NCBI GenBank assembly: GCA_948567375.1
Contig: OX419756.1
Coordinates: forward strand, 45,026,333-45,090,332
DNA length: 64,000 nucleotides
From: Lunularia cruciata
Lineage: Eukaryota > Streptophyta > Marchantiopsida > Lunulariales > Lunulariaceae
Direction of reading: 5' to 3'
Part shown: positions 55,671 to 64,000 of the stretch, piece by piece
How the letters are laid out: the number at the start of each line of letters is the position of its first letter
Position numbering within the stretch: position 1 is the stretch's first letter
The notes under the pieces: generated by a model
Seen by the model: only the letters and a program-made list of their open reading frames with translations
What the model was told of the DNA's origin: nothing
Databases searched by the model: none
Position numbers and translations under genes: made by a program

Positions 55671-56360
55671 TGTAACGCCCATTTGTGCATGTGTGTGGTA
55701 TTGTGATATTTAGCTTGGTATTACAAGTATTTAAGAGATATTATTTATATAGAGATAAAGGATGGTTCCATATTAGTCATGGTTAGCTAAATTTAGTCAT
55801 AGCTAAGATAGAGGGGACCTTACTTTAGAGGAAGTAGAAAAGATGAGCACCACTATTTTGGATTTTAGTGTGTTGACTTGGTATTATTCCTAGGTGTTTG
55901 GCTTTGAGGAAAGAGTTGAGAACTCTTAGGCCCGCAAGCCTTTTTGTTTTGGATTCTTCTTTAGTCCAAGGATAGCCCATGTGAAGGAACCCTTGACTTA
56001 GTGGTTGGGTCAAGATAAGACCACATGCTTAGGGGAATATGCCCATGTGAATGGATATTCCTTTCTACTTTTTGACTTCACTTGAATTTTAGTCTAGTAA
56101 CTTGAGTTACTAAGGTAATTAGTAACTTTGGTACGTAACTATTTCACAAGTATATAAACAAGGGGTGAGGAGGTACTCACCCCTTTCATTTGCAACTATC
56201 TCTCTCTCATTGAGTTCTCTAGTGAGCAATGTCTTGAGTCTTGGAGTGTTAGCCTTGGAGGAGTATGATGGAGTTCGGGTTCCTTGCCTTCTTAGTCCAT
56301 GGTGCGCTACCATAATAGCCATCAGAGGTTCATCCTGAGTGAAAGACAAGTCGGCTCACA
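55671..56360 (+). repeat. Gypsy 3' LTR
   Basis: 690 bp, paired with 48539-49230. Confidence 0.92.
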
Positions 56361-58480
56361 AGATAGCCTCCAAATTACAATTGTTTGATAGTCTTTGGAT
56401 GTAATGCATATCCTCTCACACCAAAGGACAGTAGATCTAAGCTAGATCTTACTTCCAAGAAATGTGTTTTTCTTGGCTACCAAAGTGATGTGAAGGGTTA
56501 CAGGTTGTGGGATCCACTCAACTATAATTGATTGTCAATAGAGATGTTTTGTTCAATGAATCTAGATCATTGACCAAGAGGGAGAAAGTTCTGGCTCCTC
56601 ATAGTGACAAGGGAAAATATCCTCTAAATATTGTTGAGGGGGAGATTAATTAGGATGGTTTTCATGATGTGTCACAAGGAGGCGCTCCCACAGAGGAGCA
56701 AATTCCACAAATTGAGGAATTACAAGGGCATGAGGTGATTGGTGAACCTCAACACTTGTCAACACATGAAGATCAAGCAGAGTTATCAATGAAGTGGACA
56801 TCTGGATGCTTTATTTGTGCTCCTAAACAATTTGAAAAATTGGGCTGATTCAACACAATTAGGAGATGAAGATATCTCTCTTGATGATAATGATGATGGT
56901 ATGGCTTTGATCTTGGAAGAAGGGGAACCTTCATAAAATGAGGCTCTAGCTTTGATGGACAAGCATGAGTGGAATGCATCAATGTAGAGAGAGATGCAAT
57001 CATTGTTGACAACAAGACTTGGGAGTTAGTGAAGCTTCCGAAACATCAATAATTGGTGGATAATAAGTGGGTTTACAAACTGAAAGATAGCCCCACTAAT
57101 GGAGAAAAAGAAGATCAAAAAGGCCAGGTTGGTGGCCAAGGGATTCACACAAGAAAAAGGTGTGGATCACAATGAGGTCTACTCTAGTTGCTAAGTATGC
57201 CACTTTTTGCTTATTGTGTGTACTTGTGAATTTCTTTGGTCTTATCTTAGATCAAATGGATGTTGTCACTACTTTCCTCTATGGCAATTTTGATGCATTT
57301 ATCTTCATGAGACAGCTTGTGGACTTTGTGAAGAAAAGCCAAGAGGATATGGTTTGTAGGTTGCTAAAATCCTTATATGGATTGAAGCAAGCCCCTAGAC
57401 AATGGAACAAACAGTCTGATGATTTCATGAGGTTATAAGGATTTAAATGGAGATTTTTGATCCCTATGTATACATGAAAAAGGTGAGTAATGAAGTCTTT
57501 GGCTTCATTATTCTGGTACTCTATGTGGATGACATGCTTATTGCAACTAAGAATAGATTTGATGTTGATAAGCTCAAAGCTCTCTTGAGTTCTGAGTTTA
57601 GAATGAAAGATCTTGGTACAACAAGGAGGATTTTGGGGATGGATGATGGGAAGCTGGGGTTAACTGAAGAGAATTATGCTAGAAAGGTACTTGAAAGATT
57701 TAACATGGAGAATTGCAAGTCTATGAGTACTCCTTTAGCTCCTCAAGTCAAGCTTTCATTAGCTCTTTGTCCAACAGATGCCGTGGAGAAAGGTTTGATG
57801 TCCAAGATCCCCTATGACAAGGCAATGGGAAGTCTCATGTTTTTGATGATTTGCACTAGGCCTGACATTGCTCTAGCTATGGGCAAGATTAGCAGATATA
57901 TGTCAAATCCAAGGAGGATACATTGGGAAGTTGTAAAATGGATCCTCATCTATCTCAAGGGTATGTGGGATTTTGGCCTTGTGTTTGATGCTAATCCAAA
58001 TCACCTATTAGCTATGTAGATGCTGACTATGGACAAGATCTGGATGGAAGGAAATCTACAACTGGGTATGTGTTCACACTTGGAGATGGATGCTTAAGTT
58101 GGAGATCTACATTGCAAAAGTCTGTAGCTCAGTCTACTACAGAAGTTGAGTATGTAGCAGAAGCAATCTAGTTGGACATGCTTATCACAGAGATGAAATT
58201 AACTCATGAATTGTGAATGGTCATTGTGATAGCCTGAGTGCTCTACATCTAGCTATGAATAAGGTAATGAAAAATAGTGTGAAACAAGAAACATATTGAC
58301 ATATTGACATCATGTATCATTTTCTTAGACATGCTGTGTTTGATAAGATGATTGAGCTAGTCAAGATTGATGGTAAACTCAATCTTGTGGATGCTTTTAC
58401 AAATGTGATTCTGTGGAAATTTTTTGGAGACACTATGTCAAATTCCAGGTGTTGTATATGGGCACAAGTAAATTAGACTA
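56361..58480 (+). pseudogene. Copia reverse transcriptase and RNase H (continuation after the Gypsy)
   Basis: The integrase C-terminal end resumes directly (remnant of LRVFGCNAYP-type sequence). RT follows: LDQMDVVTTFLYGNFDAFIF near 57250-57310, LKSLYGLKQAPRQWN, a frameshift near 57440, then the catalytic LVLYVDDMLIA near 57515-57550 and MICTRPDIALAMGKISRYM. RNase H reads ADYGQDLDGRKSTTGYVF from about 58018 with the STTEVEYVA segment, then stops. Confidence 0.9.
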
Positions 58481-58646
58481 GCAGTTGTGTTATCTTTGTA
58501 TATGATTTTACTCTATCTTGTTTAGGCTATGGCTTAGTTCTAGTCAACTCTAGTTTACAGAGGGACCTAGTTAGGCTTCCTTTTAGGACTTATTGTGTAG
58601 AGTAATCATATAGGTTTATAGAGGTTAAGGACCTTAGACATGAGTC

Positions 58647-58656
58647 AAGGGGGAGC
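58647..58656 (+). other. Copia polypurine tract
   Basis: AAGGGGGAGC next to the 3' LTR start at 58658. Confidence 0.75.
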
Positions 58657-58657
58657 T

Positions 58658-58893
58658 TGTTAGGAGTTAACTCAGGTCTTGAGTAACTTGAGTTAGTCTG
58701 ATTGATCAATTAGTCTAAGGCTGGACTACTATATGTGCATGCTAGTAGAGGCTTTAGTGACATATTAGTCTGATCATCAATAATGTTAATTGTGTTCCTG
58801 TGGACGTAGGCTCAATGAGGTGAACCACGTATTTTCTTGTGTTGACCATGGCACATGCATAACCTATGTGTGTATTATTGAATTGGACTGTCA
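58658..58893 (+). repeat. Copia 3' LTR
   Basis: 236 bp, paired with 44596-44834. Confidence 0.9.
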
Positions 58894-60560
58894 CTCACTT
58901 CTGAGAGCACCTTAGTCCACATCAGTTTGGGTAGCTACACTTGGAGGTTGCAAGGCTATTTCTCTAAGCATCAAGGAAATCCTAAATATCCATCCGGAGT
59001 GGGTTGTCCTACATGTGGATGTTGAGAACTTTAATAGTGTCTCTTGGGCATCCATCTTTAGAGAGCTTAGGGAGGCCAATGGATCCTTGGTGAGTCTCAT
59101 TCTCTTTGTGCGGTCATTCTATGGCTCTCTTGCTTCCTTTTATTACCAGCATGGGTGGTCACAAGAGGGAATCACCATCTTGGATTTAGTTGTCGATACA
59201 AAATAGAGAGATCCTTTAGGTAGACCTTTGTTTGCCATGGCTCATTTCATAGATCTCTTATCTACTACTTTGGCCATGCTTGGTTGTGTATTTCTCTCCT
59301 TAGTAGATGATACACACATTGTGGGCCTTGTAGATCAAATTAGGCAGGCCTTTGATCACTTGACTATTGAGCTACATCTTGTAAGGTTGAGAGTCAAGGT
59401 GTCAAAGTGCATATCATGGTCCCTTCAAGTATCTCTCTCTACCTTGAACTTCTAGAGGGATGTCACATCTATAGATGGTCTATGTATTCTTGGCATTCCA
59501 ATAGGATCCGAGGATTTTGTCACATGCTTCTTAGATGCTACCCTTGTAGAGGATATTCTTGTTGTGGATGACCTTCCTCTACTAGGAGATCCATAGGTGG
59601 CATTTGGTATACTCTCCTCTAGTATTGCCCGTCAACCAACCTACCTTCTCCGCATTGTTCCTCCTTCCTTGACTTTCCTATCAAGTTTGAGAGCTTTTGA
59701 TAGGAGGATTGTGGGAATCTTTGGTGATATCATTGGGCCAAGGACATTTTGAGTGTGTGATGGGGGTTTTGGTATGTAGACATATATCTCTACCAATCTT
59801 GTGTGGAGGGGTAGGCCTGTTTATCTATGGAGAAGATTGAACCTATAACATTTTTGGGTAATTGAGCTCTCTTGGCACCCCTACTTTCCTCCTATTTTGT
59901 GGTTGTTGACAGGCCAGCTTTGGAGACTTATGTGACCAAGGTGGAGGAGTGATCCTTTTCTCTCCAAGTGTTATTTCAATAGAAAATAGATGGTCTATCT
60001 CCATAGGCACAAGAGGACCTTCCATCCTTTGCCACACAACCTTCAGATTGGACTAGGGGTTTGAAGTCTTCCTTGATGAAGCAACAATGTCAACATATGC
60101 TACATTCTCTCTTAGTTGACTCATCCATTCCTTGGGCCACTAGAGCACATATTTGCTCTTGCTCCAGCAAGGGTATAGGTTCTTGGATCCTAGCTCAACC
60201 ATGCATTAGGGCATTCTAACTCGCACAAGCCACTTTCTTTATGGCAATGAGGTTCCGCCTAGGTTTGGTCCACCAGCTGCATCTTTGTCACTCACTTGCC
60301 CTACGTATGATCCAATTTTGAAGGGAATGATTACTCACCCTCATGGTTGGGTGGCAAGCAGAGCAACAACATGCAAGGTCTCCAAGTATAGGGGTATGCA
60401 GCAAGGTCATCTTTTTTTTCCTCCAGTCTTGGAGTTATATGGAGCGATGGACATGGCTTTTGGCACATTTGTCAAGGAGTGCATGAGAGCTTATCATATG
60501 AGACACCAAGAGGTACCACTCTCTTTCTCTCATACTTTGTAAAATACTTTAGACAGCATA
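58894..60560 (+). pseudogene. Copy 2 polyprotein, RT core to endonuclease
   Basis: Resumes at the equivalent of 870 in copy A. Seen are VLHVDVENFNSV, VDDTHIV at the catalytic dyad (Ala-Asp-Asp became Val-Asp-Asp), and the endonuclease end CKVSKYRGMQQGHLF. The CCHC knuckle and the central nuclease strands are deleted: the frame jumps from the sequence around 60290 to GMITHPHGW. Numerous stops. Confidence 0.8.
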
Positions 60561-60926
60561 TGTCCATTGCTCTATAGAGAGCATTGGCTAGTGCAATCCA
60601 TAAGAGAGCAATCGCCATAGGTGATACTTCTTTGAATGCTCTAGTAGTTTGTAGACCTTACGACTTGCATACCTCAGATATCTTAGGTGTGGTAGGACAG
60701 ATTTCTCATATCTATACTATTGGAGCCTCGCCCCATCCTCTTTTCTCTCTCCCTTGTACGGCTTGATGGTCTTCCCATCCTTCTCGTGTTCTATATGGTT
60801 GCTTCTTTTTTGGTTTTTTTGGTTTTTTTTCCCTTAAAATAGTTGTTTAGTAGTTAATCCCTTCTTTGTCTGCAAGATTGATGCATTATTGAGTCCATAC
60901 TCCATACCTTGTTATTCCTGAATAGG

Positions 60927-61767
60927 TCATTCATGTCAAATAGACTAAACTCTTATGTATCCTTAGTGTAAAAGAGATGTAAAGCCGATAACAAATAGAA
61001 ATAGTGCATATATAACCCGATAACAAATAGAAATATTGTACATACAACCCAACAAAAAATAGAAGATGACTATATACTTCTAAAACACTCTTATTAAAAT
61101 TAGGTGTACTTTTTAGAAACATTTTTATAGAGAAAAAAATCTGAATATCTTATTATATTTACATTAAAAAACAATAATTTATTTTTTATAGATAATTGGA
61201 GTATAAGTAAGGAAAAACATAAAAAATATAAAATTATATCCTATTGGAATTGACTTCAAAAGAACCTGAAATATCTGCTCTCTGATTCATCATAATTAGA
61301 GAATATGTTTTGGATTCTTTTGTTCTATACAAAAAAGTATCACAAAGTCAATATCAGAAATGAAAATTGATATTCAAATTGATACAATAATGAAATCAAA
61401 TAAATAATTAAATCATCCAAAATCCAAGTTTAGTATTTAAATATAAAAATGTGAAAAGAGTTAAGAAATTATTTCTCTAGTGCAGTTTTATACTTAAGTT
61501 TTAACACAAGGCTATAGAACAAACCCGAGAGGAAGAATAGTTCATCTTTCAAGGACATCATTAAATGGTTCAACTCAATAATAAATCTCCTTACAAGAAA
61601 CCATCTCCATTTCAAAGACCATAGATAAAGAAGTGAACATGGATACAAAAGTGAGTTCATCTCCTTTGGGTTTTGATGCAAGGATAAGAACTCAAAGAAA
61701 ACCTCTAATATAGTACATATCCCTTAATTTTTTCAATAAAGAATAAGACCTCAAGAAGAACAAGAAG
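60927..61767. other. AT-rich spacer between two convergent non-LTR tails
   Basis: About 0.84 kb with no gene or repeat recognised, apart from two similar stretches near 60980-61050 (GATAACAAATAGAAATA). Confidence 0.5.
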
Positions 61768-62440
61768 GATGGTTTGATGGGGTCCAAAAGACCCCATTAA
61801 ACCGTACAAGGAGAAGACAAGGGGGGAAAATAGCACCCCAATAGTATTGATAAGAGGAATCTACCTTACAACACCTAAGATATATGAGCTATGCAAGTCA
61901 TATGGCCTACAAACAATTGGAGCATCCAAAGAAAAATCACCTAGTGTTGTTGCTCTCCTATAGATTGCAACAGCCAATGCTCTATGTAGAGCAATGGAAA
62001 CATGCTATCTAGAAGATGCTGCAAAATATGAGAGTGATAGTTATACCCTTGACTTCTAGAATGATATGTCTAGGCCTTGAAAAATCCTTGAAAAATGTGT
62101 CAAATGCTTCATTTATCACTCCATATACTTCCAAGGGTAGAGGAACAAAGGGGTGACCTCATTGTATACCCATATACTTGGAGACATTGCCTGCTTTCCA
62201 TATGCTCACCGCCCATCCAAGAGGATGGGTGATCACTCCCTCTTACAACACATCATTTGTAGTGTATGTTATCACAATATTGGCTATTGTCACTTTACTT
62301 GTAGTGTATGATACCACAATATTTGCTATTGTCACCTTATCATCTCAGACCAAGTTAAGTGTGCCTTGACTCTATCATCTGCCAAGCATACCAACACTCC
62401 CTCCAAGCAATGCATCCACTCTCCATTGGCATTTCCAACT
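61768..62440 (-). mobile_element. 5'-truncated R2-like element copy, minus strand
   Basis: Minus strand matches copy A from about 2390 to the tail. Hairpin 2 is unusually long: on the plus strand GGTTTGATGGGGTC-CAAAA-GACCCCATTAAACC at about 61772-61804, 14 bp with one mismatch. The nuclease segment is tandemly duplicated (42-bp units 62257-62298 and 62299-62340). The 3' end lacks the GCGGTCGCC terminus. Confidence 0.75.
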
Positions 62441-64000
62441 TGACTTTTAACATCGGGTTCATTATACTCCTTATGCACTCCATTTCATTGGAAGGGAATT
62501 AGCATATTTTGTTATTGTGTTCAACCTCCAGTAATCATCCAGGCAATTGTTGAAGATAATGATGCTCTTCTTGATCCAATGCGAGGATTTAAAGGTAATA
62601 AGTTCTAATAAACTCTACATAGTTTTGTTTTGCATGTCAATTTTGAGGATTAAAAGATTTTGGAAACAAGTTTCGAAGACTTTGATTTGACATCCAGTTT
62701 TAATTATATATTTTTTGAGAACCCATGGATTATCCAAGAATTATTCTTTGGATCATAATATATATTTTTGTTCCTGATCATTGATATTTTTCTTCCTCAA
62801 GTGATATCAGTTCCTAAATGATTATTATCTACCCAAACAAGTTATTGATGTCTATAAATTGCTAGAAAAAAGCATAAAACTTTTGATGACACACCGAAAT
62901 CCTTCGATCAAACTTGAGCTTTTTTCCACACTTATCACACCTAACGGTATACCACGTTCATGTCCTAGAAAAACTGAGAAGTGTGATAAGAGTCAATAAT
63001 TAGGGGGCTATTCAATCGGCCCCTCTTCTTTCTTACAATCACCCATTTCCGTACCCCGTACTCACGCCGTTGGCTGTCAACGAGCAAGCTAATTTCCACG
63101 AGCGTTAGTTTTTGCGTCAATTTTGAACCACGTGGTCAGAATGTAGGGGTGGTCGTTTTAACAAAAGAAACGGTCGATTTAACAATCTCTCAATATTATT
63201 ATGAACGAGTCAGTCACAAGACCTGAAAGAAATGGAGATGCTGGTACAAAACGGAGTCCGTATTGGAATCCGTCCCCGAAAGAAAGTAGTGGTCGTGTTA
63301 TTAGTTAATGAAGATTAGACCGATTCAATTGTGCGGGTACAAGTTATTGGTTTCTACGTTACTGTACTAAATTGCTACAGAAGTTTATTCAAGATTGTAC
63401 ACTACAGTAACGAAATTGCGACAGACATTTTATTCAAGATTCGACAAAATTGATAGAGAAATATATAGACTGGAAACTACCGGAACTGTGCTTTTAAAAT
63501 ACTTTATTTAAGAAGATTCGACATCGAACGATGGGAGTCACCAAATTTCCTCACTTTTCTGATATGCCCGACTTTGCGTATAGGGTGACATCGTATTATA
63601 GACCCTGCAAACAAAGCTCGAGTCTGTTAACCTTGAGTTTGCTTCGGAATCCATGATCTTGATTTACTTGAGAATTTTTTAATAAACATAGTATAGACCG
63701 GGAAATCTTCGGGCCGGGAAAACTGTCTACCAGGATTCCACTGTATCAGTCATTTCAGTCTTTCGGACTGGGTAGTATAAATATGTGCAAGTGTGTGATG
63801 AAACACACCTGATTCAGATTCTTGGTATCGATAGATCAACGTGCGAAGAGTCTATTCAATTTCAATTTGTGAAAGTCTGAAGCTCCACCCTTTGTTGCAG
63901 AACGCACCTCACGCTAGCTGGCTCAAGGCCGAGGATCACAATTCTGTCGAATTTGGTGTAACCCCAGGGAAATTGACCTCTTTACCGTCGAATCTGAGGT
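62441..64000. other. Right end of the window, unassigned
   Basis: No gene supported. A TATA-like TATAAATA lies at 63776-63783, preceded by a small CAGTC-TTTCG-GACTG hairpin. It may belong to a promoter or LTR whose transcript leaves the window. Confidence 0.35.
63360..63445 (+). repeat. Two-copy tandem duplication, unit about 43 bp
   Basis: ACTGTACTAAATTGCTACAG...TTTATTCAAGATT at about 63360-63399 is repeated with changes at about 63404-63445. Confidence 0.6.

Larger units (their letters stand above)
48539..56360 (+). mobile_element. Ty3/Gypsy element nested in the Copia element
   Basis: LTRs 48539-49230 and 55671-56360 (TGTAACRCCC...GGCTCACA) differ at roughly 4 percent of sites, so it is younger than the Copia host. 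The flanks TGGAC and AGATA show no 5-bp duplication. Interior order is zinc-knuckle ORF, gag, protease, RT, RNase H, integrase. No chromodomain is seen after the integrase, which with the tRNA-Asp-like primer site suggests a non-chromovirus (Athila/Tat-like) lineage. Several stops make it defective, but it is the best preserved element here. Confidence 0.93.
44596..58893 (+). mobile_element. Ty1/Copia element inserted in non-LTR copy 2
   Basis: LTRs at 44596-44834 and 58658-58893 (TGTTAGGAG...GTCA) differ at roughly 9 percent of sites. A perfect 5-bp duplication CTCAC flanks the element (44591-44595 and 58894-58898). Primer-binding site at 44837-44848 and polypurine tract just before the 3' LTR. 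The interior holds a 1.7-kb leader with a captured host gene fragment, then gag, protease and integrase, a Gypsy insertion (48539-56360), then RT and RNase H. Without the Gypsy it is about 6.5 kb. Confidence 0.92.
43050..60831 (+). mobile_element. R2-like non-LTR element copy 2, near full length, split by nested LTR elements
   Basis: Left part 43050-44595 and right part 58894-60831 together give about 3.5 kb. The right part resumes exactly where the left stops within the reverse transcriptase. Imperfect direct repeats of about 95 bp flank it (42951-43049 and 60832-60926). The tail at about 60700-60800 has GATGG-TCTT and CCATC pairing. Compared with copy A, many CG dinucleotides are TG or CA, as expected from methylated-cytosine decay, so this copy is older. 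Confidence 0.8.

Overview
The window is nuclear DNA of a land plant. It carries an S-domain-type receptor-like kinase, a broken NPF (NRT1/PTR) transporter, a fragment of a plant type I inositol-polyphosphate 5-phosphatase, and plant-style Ty1/Copia and Ty3/Gypsy elements. The abundance of a non-LTR element with an R2-like C-terminal endonuclease makes a non-flowering lineage (bryophyte, lycophyte or fern) more likely than an angiosperm. That placement is inference; no species can be named from the sequence.

Layout. 1-3.03 kb: a 5'-cut copy of the R2-like non-LTR element. 3.04-5.42 kb: AT-rich spacer. 5.44-6.28 kb: a 5'-truncated copy and a tail-only copy facing each other, both with target-site duplications. 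7.9-9.19 kb: intact receptor-like kinase ORF lacking the catalytic Asp. 12.39-12.52 kb (minus): a 45-codon gene resembling the complex III assembly micropeptide UQCC6/BRAWNIN. 13.5-14.0 kb: PIF/Harbinger transposase remnant. 14.4-25.0 kb: degenerate minus-strand Gypsy element, interrupted at 17.0-17.4 kb by a solo LTR with heat-shock-element-like motifs. 25-32 kb: purine-rich tandem repeats, an unidentified decayed coding stretch and a solo Gypsy LTR. 32.3-36.2 kb: minus-strand Copia element. 36.3-37.0 kb: a cluster of non-LTR tails. 38.3-39.9 kb: NPF pseudogene, with a probable further NPF exon on the opposite strand at 40.9-41.2 kb. 41.45-42.67 kb: foldback sequences and a tail copy whose 3' region has become a minisatellite.

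43.05-60.83 kb is a three-level nest. A near full-length R2-like element is split by a Copia element (44596-58893, 5-bp duplication CTCAC). The Copia is itself split by a Gypsy element (48539-56360). The Copia leader holds an antisense fragment of a 5-phosphatase gene. 61.77-62.44 kb is another truncated non-LTR copy on the minus strand. The last 1.5 kb is unassigned.

The most unusual content is the R2-like non-LTR family. Copies from about 90 bp to about 3.5 kb all keep the same 3' tail. The tail folds into two short hairpins whose stems tend to be preserved although the bases differ. Target-site duplications of 10-14 bp flank three short copies. Almost all coding sequence is decayed transposon; only the receptor-like kinase and the 45-codon gene look like intact host genes.
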